Shown: positions 18,413-27,319, numbered from the stretch's first letter. The stretch is DNA of 59,326 nt from Cyanobacteria bacterium CG_2015-22_32_23 (GCA_009993045.1 JAACUG010000066.1:1-59326); one strand, 5' to 3'. Numbers and translations are program-made. The notes: generated by a model from the sequence alone, not told the origin.

Positions 18413-21400
18413 ATGGCAGATTTACTGTTATCGAAATTAAAAGATGATACCAATATTACTAAAGGGCAACCGGGCAAATGGGAAGCTAAAGGAGATAATG
18501 CTTTTAGGGATGTCGCCGATAGTTTAGATTATCAAGCCCCGGGCGTAGTTAAAAGTGTAAGCTCTGTACCGACAATTTGGGCTCGTCCTTTAATTACAGA
18601 AATGGCTCTTTATGACCAAAATCACCCTATTCATGGTTCTATGGTGGGGCAGTGGCGAGGTATGTTAGCGGCGATCGCCTTAGCAGAAGTGGAAGGGTTT
18701 AACTTAAAAGTCCAGTTTTTAGACTTAGAAAGAGAACGATATGAGGCTTTTGGAGATGCCTTATATCAACTCATGCCAGAACCTATTAACGCAGTTTACA
18801 CCAGAGAAGGAAAAAATCCTTGGGAAGAAATTTACATTTTTTTGTGGAATGGTAAAGCTGTGGGGATGAGTAGCCCTAGTACCCTTATTTGTCCCTCAGA
18901 AGAAGGAAAATGGGAGGGGTTACGGTGGTGGCAAAATAAGATGTTAGTTAGCCCTGAACCTTATTTAAACCAAGAATCAAAGGAATTATTATGGCGGTGG
19001 TTAGAAAATATCCAAAATAAACTCATTGATTTTAATGGCAATCGCATAGCAGTAAATAAAATGATGGGGTTAATAGCCTCATTCCGCAATGATTTGCAAT
19101 TAGATAATCAAACCTTACCTGCGTTAAACCTTAGCACTAACCCTAACTTTTTCGGAGAAACTATTAACCGAGGAGCGTTAACTTTACTCAATAATCCCAT
19201 CAAAATTCCGCCGAAACCCTCAAATTTGCGAGTAATTCCCAGTGCTATCAACGCCAATCAAAAACCTCTGATTATCATTGACGAAAAAATAGCTGATTTT
19301 TGGGGGCAACCGAAACAGAATATTTGGGTACATCAAGATAAAACTTTAGCTTCTTTAAACGTTGAAGATCTCAAAAACGGTAACTTAGTTTGGGATGACG
19401 TGAATTGGATTACTTCCGAAGATTTATTTTTAGAAGAATTAGGATTTTTGGATTTAGAAGACGCTTTACCCGGTGGTATTGTACCAAAATCAAAATTACC
19501 CATCACTTTTAACGGTGAAAAAATAACCCCTTTAATTCCTCTCAATGATATTTTATTAGACTACTTCACCCCAGAAGATTTAGTCAGCAAAATTGAATTA
19601 GAGCCTTTTAATAACATTAATGGGCAAGGAATCCGCTTAACTCTTTCTATTCCCTTATCTGGTATCAGTAATCAAAAACAGTTGCAAGGGTATCGTTTGC
19701 AAAAAGAGTATATTCTCAAGGAAGAGAACGCCATTAAATATATTCCCGTATTAACAGTGTGGCCTAACTTTCGAGCCACTAACTGGAAAACTTACTATAC
19801 TTTTTACTACGATGGAGATTATGGCGATAAGACTTTTCAAGTTTATTTCCCTAATCCTACTCAACAACCTCGAACTTATAAAGATCCTAATGGTACTGGA
19901 TCATATCAACTTTCAACCCTTGATAAAATACCCACCCATGTTATTTGTAAAAATAGCCGTTATGAGAACATTGGTTTAATTTTATTGACAACGCCTCCTG
20001 AAATCAACTCACGAGGTATATGGCGAGTAGGGGTGGACTTTGGTACTTCTTTTACTAACGTTTATGTAAAAGGAGAGAATAGCGGTGATTTTCCTCTGGA
20101 TATTAACAAAGATTTACAATTAAATATCACCGAAAGTCCTATTGGTACTCGTTTACCTGCTTTGATTGAAAGTTTTATCCCTGATACATTTTTACCATCA
20201 GATGAACCTTTACCATTATGTACCGTCATCACCACTAAAAACGGCAATAATCAAGATGAACTGCAACCAATTTTAGACGGACGTATTTATATTCCAGATC
20301 CTGCGGAATTTGATCCTAATAAACAATGGATTAAGTTAGATTTAAAATGGTCAAATCTTAAGTTTTCTAAAGCCTTTTTACGACATTTAGCTTTACATAT
20401 TTCGGCTATCGCCACGTCATCGGGAATGAATGTCATTGAATGGTGTATTTCCTATCCCAGTGCTTTTTCCTACATCAACAAAACAACTTTTCATCGTAAT
20501 TGGCAAGATGTTTCTGAAGAATTAAGCCCGAAAACAGGGATTGACTATTCCACACCATTAATTGATGATATTCAGCGTTTTTGCACAGAAAGCGTAGCTT
20601 TAGCTCAATATTTCAATGATAAAGAAAACCAACCCTTAATTCGTACCACTTGTATTGATATTGGCGGCGGTACATCGGATATATCTATCTGGGAAAATCG
20701 CCGAATAGTCTATCAATGCTCAGTTTTATTCGCAGGGAGAAATATTTTTTCAGAAATTTTAGCCATGAATTCTCGCTATGCTGAAAAACTAATGAAAGAG
20801 TTTATTGGCGGTAATTGGGGCTTAACCAACGAAATGTCGATTATGACAAAAATTGATGTTTCTTTACGGCATAAAGCAGAAGAATGGCTCAATAAAAAAC
20901 GAGTTTACAAAAATGAAGATGCTTATTTTCAAAGATTGATAACTATTACAGCCATCGGCGTAGCTGGTTTATATTATTACGTTGGTTTAATTTTAAAAAC
21001 TTTGTATCAAGAGAAGAAATACAGTAAACCTCAGATAACCCCTGTTTATGTTGGCGGTAATGCTTCTCGTTTCTTTCATTGGCTTTCTCCCACAGGTAAA
21101 TATGATCACAACGCTGATTTTAATAAACTATTGAGTTTAATACTAAGTAAAGGCTCAGAATTTAAAGATAGTCAAGAGAAAACCCAACTAAGCACACGTC
21201 CGAAACATGAGGTAGCCTGTGGTTTAGTACTCAGTGAAGTAGAATTAATGGGTGTCAATGATAATACGGAGTTAGAACCCATTGCGGGGGAAAACTTTTA
21301 TGTAGAATACCAAGATGACGATGAAGAGTATAAAGAGCATAAAGATTGGCAATCTCGTCTTCATTTAGAAGGTAATATTACCAAATTTGAGATACCAGAG

Positions 21401-21712
21401 CTTTCTCATCTGGAAAACTTCCTTTATGAGTTTCATGCGGGGTTACAGTCGCTCAAAATTCAGAGTATTCAACCTTTAGCAAAATCTGATTATAAACCCC
21501 AAAAACCCATGGATAAAAGTGATGAAAATGCGGAGGCAGTGGTAGATAAAAATAGTGAATTGTGGAAAGAGGTTAAATATCATCTTGAAAACGAATTATT
21601 AGACATCAAAGGAGATGCGAAAACTATTCGAGAAAAAACACCTTTCATTATGGGTTTAAAATCTTTACTTCATGTTTTAGGTAGAAGATGGGCAGATTCT
21701 TATAAAGATTAA
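18413..21712 (+). CDS. Large protein with C-terminal actin/HSP70-like ATPase domain
   Basis: The 1099-residue protein has two parts. Residues 1 to about 335 are an unrecognised Trp-rich region (PGVVKSVSSVPTIWARPLI, HGSMVGQWRGMLAAIALAE). From about 343 (LGFLDLEDALPGG) to the end it matches the protein at 24352 throughout. Within this, an ASKHA fold is shown by phosphate-1 WRVGVDFGTSFTNVYV (D542, T545, S546), phosphate-2 CIDIGGGTSDISIW (D749, GGG 751-753, T754, D756) and adenosine motif VYVGGNAS (G881-G882). The intact loops predict ATP binding and hydrolysis. It resembles SrfB/HSP70-like proteins more than MreB or ParM. It has no TM segment. It follows the tubulin-like gene by 18 bp, so the two are surely one operon. 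Confidence 0.75.
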   Translation: MADLLLSKLKDDTNITKGQPGKWEAKGDNAFRDVADSLDYQAPGVVKSVSSVPTIWARPLITEMALYDQNHPIHGSMVGQWRGMLAAIALAEVEGFNLKVQFLDLERERYEAFGDALYQLMPEPINAVYTREGKNPWEEIYIFLWNGKAVGMSSPSTLICPSEEGKWEGLRWWQNKMLVSPEPYLNQESKELLWRWLENIQNKLIDFNGNRIAVNKMMGLIASFRNDLQLDNQTLPALNLSTNPNFFGETINRGALTLLNNPIKIPPKPSNLRVIPSAINANQKPLIIIDEKIADFWGQPKQNIWVHQDKTLASLNVEDLKNGNLVWDDVNWITSEDLFLEELGFLDLEDALPGGIVPKSKLPITFNGEKITPLIPLNDILLDYFTPEDLVSKIELEPFNNINGQGIRLTLSIPLSGISNQKQLQGYRLQKEYILKEENAIKYIPVLTVWPNFRATNWKTYYTFYYDGDYGDKTFQVYFPNPTQQPRTYKDPNGTGSYQLSTLDKIPTHVICKNSRYENIGLILLTTPPEINSRGIWRVGVDFGTSFTNVYVKGENSGDFPLDINKDLQLNITESPIGTRLPALIESFIPDTFLPSDEPLPLCTVITTKNGNNQDELQPILDGRIYIPDPAEFDPNKQWIKLDLKWSNLKFSKAFLRHLALHISAIATSSGMNVIEWCISYPSAFSYINKTTFHRNWQDVSEELSPKTGIDYSTPLIDDIQRFCTESVALAQYFNDKENQPLIRTTCIDIGGGTSDISIWENRRIVYQCSVLFAGRNIFSEILAMNSRYAEKLMKEFIGGNWGLTNEMSIMTKIDVSLRHKAEEWLNKKRVYKNEDAYFQRLITITAIGVAGLYYYVGLILKTLYQEKKYSKPQITPVYVGGNASRFFHWLSPTGKYDHNADFNKLLSLILSKGSEFKDSQEKTQLSTRPKHEVACGLVLSEVELMGVNDNTELEPIAGENFYVEYQDDDEEYKEHKDWQSRLHLEGNITKFEIPELSHLENFLYEFHAGLQSLKIQSIQPLAKSDYKPQKPMDKSDENAEAVVDKNSELWKEVKYHLENELLDIKGDAKTIREKTPFIMGLKSLLHVLGRRWADSYKD

Positions 21713-21790
21713 GTTGTAAGTCAATACTGTTTGGTTAGTCGCTTAAGTTATTTTGTTCGCCCCCTTTCCAATACTGGGGACTTTCATCAA

Positions 21791-21822
21791 GTTTAACTCC
21801 CCCAAAGTTGGGGGCTGGGGAG
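21791..21822 (+). repeat. Dispersed palindromic repeat, copy 3 (CCCCCAA-AG-TTGGGGG core)
   Basis: The core at 21799-21814 is a perfect 7-bp inverted repeat followed by CTGGGGAG. A second C-rich/G-rich pair (CGCCCCCTTTCC ... ACTGGGGAC) lies just before it. It sits within the gap between the actin-like gene and the zinc-ribbon gene, where it could act as a partial terminator. Confidence 0.75.
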
Positions 21823-21901
21823 CTTAACCGAGCAGTATTGAGTAACGAGGGACAAATTTTAATATTTGAAGGGGATACTATTAACAAAAGCCGATAAAAT
21901 T

Positions 21902-22807
21902 ATGCTTTCTAATCAACGGAATAAATGCCCAATTTGTGGCACTGAATATATTAAGAATCAACCACAGTGTAAAAGATGTAATTGGAATTTAACCTTATAT
22001 TCAAGAGTGCAAAAATTTTCTTCAGAGCAAATTATTCGATACGCTGAAATTTGGGCTAAAGATGCTTATATTAGAGCAATAAATTATAGAAAAGAAAGAA
22101 ATGAATTAAGAAAACAAATGGAAGAATCACCGAATTTTATGCAGGAGTTATTTGATATAAAATCAAGACTTTCTGATATAGAAAAACAATTAGATAGCCT
22201 GACGAATTTCCCCAGAGAATCTGATAGTTTTAAAGCTCAAATTATCTCAGAAGTTAAAGTTAGTTTACAAGAAATTATTGAAGATTCTTTAACTAATTTG
22301 TCATCCCAAAATCAAGATATTTATCCGATTAATATAAATAATACATCTCTTATTACACACACTGAATTTATTGATAATAAAGAGCAATCATATTCTAAAA
22401 ATAGTAATAATTTAGAAGTAAATAAAGTAGTAGAAATTAATCCTTATGAAGAATATGTGATTGAACAATATTATCAAAATTATAGCTTTTTAGCTGATCA
22501 TGCTTATAAAGTGACTACTACAAAAAAAACCTTAGAAGAGATTTATCTGAATAAAGTTAATGAGATAATATTTCAAGAATCAAATCAAAGTGATTATTTA
22601 ATAGTGGAATTAAAAAGTGGTGGTTTTTGTTTATTACCTGACTCAAATTTTAAAATAAATACTAATTTAAAAACTATTAAAACTATTTTTGATTTAGAAA
22701 ATTATCAAGAACATTTATCTAAAAGTTTTCGAGTTATACAAACAGCTAAAGTGATAGAAATTAAGAATCAATGGCAGTTAATTGACAAAGGTATTTTACA
22801 ATTTTAA
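21902..22807 (+). CDS. Zinc-ribbon, coiled-coil, X-domain protein
   Basis: The 301-residue protein (ATG at 21902; a TTG at 21866 is possible but adds nothing conserved) begins with a four-Cys zinc ribbon, C9-P-I-C12 and C23-K-R-C26-N-W. A long charged helical region follows (RYAEIWAKDAYIRAINYRKE; KSRLSDIEKQLDSL), likely coiled coil. The C-terminal ~120 residues (IEQYYQNYSF ... YLIVEL ... FCLLPDSNF ... WQLIDKGILQF) match the X domain of the proteins at 13378 and 22828. It has no TM segment, so it is cytoplasmic. The zinc ribbon plus coiled coil suggests an adaptor. It is separated from the lipoprotein gene by 20 bp with AGGAG in the leader. Confidence 0.7.
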   Translation: MLSNQRNKCPICGTEYIKNQPQCKRCNWNLTLYSRVQKFSSEQIIRYAEIWAKDAYIRAINYRKERNELRKQMEESPNFMQELFDIKSRLSDIEKQLDSLTNFPRESDSFKAQIISEVKVSLQEIIEDSLTNLSSQNQDIYPININNTSLITHTEFIDNKEQSYSKNSNNLEVNKVVEINPYEEYVIEQYYQNYSFLADHAYKVTTTKKTLEEIYLNKVNEIIFQESNQSDYLIVELKSGGFCLLPDSNFKINTNLKTIKTIFDLENYQEHLSKSFRVIQTAKVIEIKNQWQLIDKGILQF

Positions 22808-22827
22808 TTATTTTTTAGGAGTATATT

Positions 22828-24312
22828 ATGAAAAAAAAAGTTATTATTAAATTAATTATTTTAGGTTCTTTTTTGCCCTTATTATTAACAGGATGTAAAT
22901 CTAATTCTCTTCAAGGTGAAGATAACACTAAACAACCAAATAAAACAGTTAATTCTGTTGATTTTCAAAAATTATATGGTGATATAAATCAGAGTTATAA
23001 AACTTTTGCAGAAAATATCAAAGAAGATGGAAAATTATTAACTCAACTTAAAGAAGAAAGTCAAAAACCATCCTCTGAAATAAATAATATCGATAAAAGA
23101 ATAAGTACAGATTTTAGTAAATTAACCACTGCTATCGATAATTTTAATAAACAACTTCCTGATAATAATAAAAATAAACTTGAACCTTTATTATTATTGA
23201 TAGAAATCCCCAACAATTCTAGTAATGTTAATAACTCAAATCAACAAAATAATAAAATCAGAATAGCATCTATTATTAAATTATTTGATGATGGTAAATT
23301 AGAGAAAACTGAAATTTGTGAGGATATTCAAACACCTTTAAAAGTCCAAGGCTTAAATAATACTAATTGTGGTAATTTTGGTGAAAATACTTATAAAGAA
23401 TTAAATCAATATTTAACTGATCAAATTAAATCAATTGGTACGGAAATTAAAACATTAGAAAGTAATTTACCAGATTTAAGTAATCAAACTAATGATAATT
23501 CTTCTACAAATTCTCAAAATTCTAATAATAATAATCAATTCTTAATTCTAATAATAATTAACTCTATTTTAGGTTTAGGAGTTATTACTTTATTTATTTT
23601 ATATTATTTATTAATCAAAGAGATAGGTAAAGAAAATAAAGAATTAAAAGATAAAAATAATAGAAGAAAAAAACAAATAGAAGATTTAAAAACTACAGAG
23701 GCAAATCGGAATATACAGATTAATAAAATAGATGCTAAATTAAAAGATTTAAAGAACATATCTGACAATCAATCAATGTTAATACAACAATTACAAAATC
23801 AAAAAGAAAAATCTCAATTTCCGAGTAATTTATCCGACAATTCACCTAGTCAAGCAACACAAAATAATGATAATGCTAATATTTCTTATACTTCCTTTGA
23901 AAAAACTACTCCGCCTCCTTTACCCGAAAATCTAAGATTAGCTAATTTATATAAAGAAAACCCTCAAGGTTTAATACAAAATGCCATTCGAGTTAGTATG
24001 ACTAAAGAAACTCTCAATAAAGTTTTAGCTGGTACATGGGAAGAAATTGTCGAATTTGAAGCTAATAATCGTCAAGGAGAATATTATATTGTGGCAAATA
24101 ATAGCGGTGAATCTTACCTATTTTTAGATCCTAATACTATATTTAATATTCCCACTTTACAAAATATTAATAAATCTGAATTATTTATCTGTAATGGTAA
24201 TTTATCTCAGAGTTTTAAAGGTAGTGAAATTAATATTATTAAACCTGCTATTGTTAAACCAAATAATCAAAATTGGCGATTAATTGAGTCTGGAGAAATT
24301 CAATTAGTATAA
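22828..24312 (+). CDS. Lipoprotein/TM/coiled-coil protein ending in an X domain
   Basis: The 494-residue protein begins with a lipoprotein-type signal whose lipobox is LLTGC (C23). A ~210-residue Asn/Lys-rich extracytoplasmic helical region follows, then a TM helix at about 235-262 (FLILIIINSILGLGVITLFI). After it comes a cytoplasmic coiled coil (KELKDKNNRRKKQIEDLK; NQSMLIQQLQNQKEKS) and a Pro-rich spacer (KTTPPPLPENLR). The C-terminal X domain (NLYKENPQGL ... YYIVAN ... YLFLDPNTIF ... KPAIVK ... WRLIESGEIQ) is at about 375-494. A lipidated outer end plus a TM helix would tie the cytoplasmic X domain to the membrane, bridging both compartments. The domain architecture is one I do not recognise. 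Confidence 0.7.
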   Translation: MKKKVIIKLIILGSFLPLLLTGCKSNSLQGEDNTKQPNKTVNSVDFQKLYGDINQSYKTFAENIKEDGKLLTQLKEESQKPSSEINNIDKRISTDFSKLTTAIDNFNKQLPDNNKNKLEPLLLLIEIPNNSSNVNNSNQQNNKIRIASIIKLFDDGKLEKTEICEDIQTPLKVQGLNNTNCGNFGENTYKELNQYLTDQIKSIGTEIKTLESNLPDLSNQTNDNSSTNSQNSNNNNQFLILIIINSILGLGVITLFILYYLLIKEIGKENKELKDKNNRRKKQIEDLKTTEANRNIQINKIDAKLKDLKNISDNQSMLIQQLQNQKEKSQFPSNLSDNSPSQATQNNDNANISYTSFEKTTPPPLPENLRLANLYKENPQGLIQNAIRVSMTKETLNKVLAGTWEEIVEFEANNRQGEYYIVANNSGESYLFLDPNTIFNIPTLQNINKSELFICNGNLSQSFKGSEINIIKPAIVKPNNQNWRLIESGEIQLV

Positions 24313-24351
24313 TAATTTATCTGTTAATTCTAATTAATAATTCAACTAACT

Positions 24352-26577
24352 ATGCCCATTAAAAATTTATTTTTACCTGAGCTTTATTTTTTAGATTTAG
24401 AAGACGCTTTGCCCGGAGGTTTATTACCAAAGTGTATAAATACAATAACATTTAATGATGAAATTATCACTTTATTATTGCCATTTTATCCCGATATTTT
24501 TACATATTTGAATCCTGCTGATTTAATTAAAAATACGATTATTGAGGTTATTGATCAGGAATCTATTAACATTAGTTTAAAATATGAGAATCAAATCTAT
24601 AGTCAAATTTATTTATTGAAAGAAAATAATGCTATAAAATATATGCCAGTTTTAACTGTTTATCCTAATTTTCAAGCTAAAAATTGGCAGGAATACTATA
24701 CCTTTTATTATGATAGTGATTACGGAGAAAAAACCTTTTCTGTAAAATTTAAAAATTGTGAGGAAACAGAAAAATTTAGAGACTATAATGGTACTGGATC
24801 ATATCAAATTAATCGATTAAAAAACTTTCCAGAATATATTATTTGTACAAATTTTACTGAGAATATTATTGGTTTAATTATTCTTCCTCAACCGCCAGAA
24901 ATTAGCTTAAATTATGATTGGCGAGTGGGTATTGATTTTGGAGAAGAATTCACATATATATATATAAGTACTAAAAATAGCGGTGCTTATCCTTTTGACA
25001 TCAATAAAAATTTACAATTAAATATCACAGAAAGCTGCATTGGTTCTCGTTTACCTGCCTTAATTGAAAGTTTTATCCCTGATACATTTTTACCATCAGA
25101 TGAACCTTTACCATTATGTACCGTACTAACCACAAGAAATGGAAATTCTGATCAAGAAAGAGCTATTTTTGACGGTAGAATTTATATACCAGATCCTGCG
25201 GAATTTGATCCTGATAAATATTGGATTAAATTAAAGTTAACTTGGAAAAATAATAAAGATACTCGTTTATTTCTCAAAAACTTAGTCTTTATTATCAATA
25301 TAAATGCTGCTAGTAATGGAATTAAAAATATTCAGTATTCTCTTGCTTATCCTAATAATTTTTTGGCACAAGAAAAAGACGAAATATTAGAAGAAATGTG
25401 GCAGAAAATTTTTAAACAATTAGAACTAAAAACAGGAATTAAACAATTATTTCCTAAAAGAAATGATCAAGAAAATTATCGTTCAAAAAATTTAGCATTA
25501 GGCTACTATTGGAAATATAAAGAAAAAGGTTATTTACTCAGAACAACTATTTTAAATATTGATAGATATTTCACAGATATTTGTATTTGGCAGAGAAATG
25601 AAATTATTTATCAATGCTCTATTCCACTAGGTCATCATAATATTTTTTCGGAAATTTTAGCCATGAATCCCCGTTATACTGAAAAACTAACGAAAGAGTT
25701 TATTGGCGGTAATTGGGGTTTAACCAACGAAATGTCCATTATGAAGAAAATTGATGTTTGTTTGCGGCATAAAGGAGAAGAATGGCTTAAGAAAAAGCGA
25801 GTTTATAAAAATAATGATCCTTATTTTCAGAATTTTATAACTATTGTTTCATTAGGAATTACTGGTTTATATTATTATCTTGGTTTAATTTTAAAAACTC
25901 TTTATCAAGAGAATAAATATCATAGTAATGAAATAACTGCTGTTTATATTGGTGGTAATCATTGTAATTTTTTACATTGGCTTTCTCCTACAGGTATTTA
26001 TGACAAAAATGCTGAGGTTGGTAAATTATTGAGTTTAATATTAAGTAAAAGTTCAGAATTGAAAGATAGTCAAGAGAAAACGCAATTAAGTACTTGCCCG
26101 AAACATGAGATAGCCTGTGGTTTAGTATTAGGTGAAAATAATTTAATTGATAATAGTAAAAATATAGATAAAATTCCTATTTGTGGAGAAAACTATTTAT
26201 TAGAATATGAAGATAATAGAAAAATATTTAGAGAAAATAAAGCATGGAATTCTCAATTAATTTTAGACAAAAATATCACTAAATTTGATATACCTGAAAT
26301 TACCCATCTTCAAAATTTTCTTGATGAATTTCACATTGGCTTAAACTCACTAAAAATTGACAGTATCCAACCTCTAGCTGAATCTGATTATAAACTCCAA
26401 AAATCCATAGACAGGAATAGTGAATTGTGGAAAGAAGTCAGATACCATCTTGAAAACGAATTATTAAACATCAAAGGCGACGCTAAAACTATTCAAGAAA
26501 AAATACCTTTTATTATGGGTTTAAAATCTTTACTTCATGTTTTAGGCAGAAGATGGGCAGACTCTTATAAAAATTAA
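24352..26577 (+). CDS. Actin-like pseudo-ATPase, paralogue of the protein at 18413
   Basis: The 741-residue protein aligns with residues from about 343 to the end of the 1099-residue protein and lacks its N-terminal region. The active site is broken. Phosphate-1 is DFGEEFTYIYI (T545-S546 replaced by E198-E199). Phosphate-2 is NIDRYFTDICIW (D749 to N402; the three glycines replaced by D404-R405-Y406). The adenosine motif VYIGGN is kept. Several blocks are almost identical to the paralogue, including the segment around SFIPDTFLPSDEPLPLCTV and the last ~40 residues. It has full length, good codon use and no frameshift, so it is retained as a non-hydrolysing partner rather than a decaying copy. 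The ATG is 39 bp after the lipoprotein gene stop. Confidence 0.75.
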   Translation: MPIKNLFLPELYFLDLEDALPGGLLPKCINTITFNDEIITLLLPFYPDIFTYLNPADLIKNTIIEVIDQESINISLKYENQIYSQIYLLKENNAIKYMPVLTVYPNFQAKNWQEYYTFYYDSDYGEKTFSVKFKNCEETEKFRDYNGTGSYQINRLKNFPEYIICTNFTENIIGLIILPQPPEISLNYDWRVGIDFGEEFTYIYISTKNSGAYPFDINKNLQLNITESCIGSRLPALIESFIPDTFLPSDEPLPLCTVLTTRNGNSDQERAIFDGRIYIPDPAEFDPDKYWIKLKLTWKNNKDTRLFLKNLVFIININAASNGIKNIQYSLAYPNNFLAQEKDEILEEMWQKIFKQLELKTGIKQLFPKRNDQENYRSKNLALGYYWKYKEKGYLLRTTILNIDRYFTDICIWQRNEIIYQCSIPLGHHNIFSEILAMNPRYTEKLTKEFIGGNWGLTNEMSIMKKIDVCLRHKGEEWLKKKRVYKNNDPYFQNFITIVSLGITGLYYYLGLILKTLYQENKYHSNEITAVYIGGNHCNFLHWLSPTGIYDKNAEVGKLLSLILSKSSELKDSQEKTQLSTCPKHEIACGLVLGENNLIDNSKNIDKIPICGENYLLEYEDNRKIFRENKAWNSQLILDKNITKFDIPEITHLQNFLDEFHIGLNSLKIDSIQPLAESDYKLQKSIDRNSELWKEVRYHLENELLNIKGDAKTIQEKIPFIMGLKSLLHVLGRRWADSYKN

Positions 26578-26729
26578 TTTTAGTCTCCTAATAACCTCTA
26601 AATCTGGAGAAATTCAATTTAATTAATTCTGCATACAAAATAAATAAATATGAAATAAAAAAGTATTAAATTACGAAAATATGATACTTTATAGGCATAA
26701 AATAATAGTAATTACAGAGAAAAAAAATA

Positions 26730-27026
26730 ATGAATAAACTAGATAAAATATTAGACAAAGACAAAAAACAAAAAATATTAACTATTTGTGCTAAATATGG
26801 AGGCTATAATGTCAGAATTTTTGGTTCTTATGCCAGAGGTGAAGCCACAGAAAAAAGCGATTTAGACTTATTAATGGATATAAAAAAAGGAAAAAGTTTA
26901 TTAAATCGTATTGCCTTGAAACAAGAATTAGAAGACTTTTTGGGTATAAAAGTTGATATAGCTAAACCTAATAATCTCCACGAAATTATTAAAAAACAAG
27001 TTTTACAAGAGGCAATATTTTTATGA
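26730..27026 (+). CDS. mntA: MNT-domain nucleotidyltransferase antitoxin (MntA-like)
   Basis: This minimal nucleotidyltransferase has 98 residues and carries FGSYARGEATEKSDLDLL, exactly GSX10DXD, the catalytic signature of MNT proteins, with a third acid in the VDIAKP strand. In type VII HepT/MntA systems MntA adenylylates and silences the HEPN RNase toxin. The next gene overlaps by ATGA (27023-27026) and encodes a HEPN protein, here interrupted. The antitoxin looks intact while its toxin does not. Confidence 0.85.
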   Translation: MNKLDKILDKDKKQKILTICAKYGGYNVRIFGSYARGEATEKSDLDLLMDIKKGKSLLNRIALKQELEDFLGIKVDIAKPNNLHEIIKKQVLQEAIFL

Positions 27027-27319
27027 AAAATAATTCACTTTACTTAAACAATATTAAAGAATGTATAGAAAATATTGAAAACTATACAAGTGAAGGTGAA
27101 AAGGTTTTTTTTCAAAACAAAATGATGCAAGATGCTGTTATTCGTAACTTATAAATAATAGGAGAAGCCACCAAAAAATTATCTTTAGAACTACGGACAA
27201 AATACGATCAAGTACCTTGGCGACAAATAGCAGGATTAAGAGATATTTTAATTCATGATTATTTGAGAGTAGATTTACAAGAAGTTTGGAGTATTATAGA
27301 AGAAGAATTACCAGATTAA
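27023..27319 (+). pseudogene. hepT: HEPN toxin (HepT/DUF86-like) interrupted by an in-frame TAA
   Basis: The frame from ATG 27023 reads 43 codons, meets TAA at 27152-27154 inside the segment IRNL-stop-IIGEATKK, then continues in the same frame for 54 codons to TAA at 27317. The normal family sequence there is usually NLE(I/V)IGEA, so a single GAA-to-TAA change explains the stop. The RNase motif RX4HXY (RDILIHDY) lies after the stop and would not be made unless there is readthrough. The rest of the frame is well preserved, so the mutation is probably recent. Confidence 0.85.
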
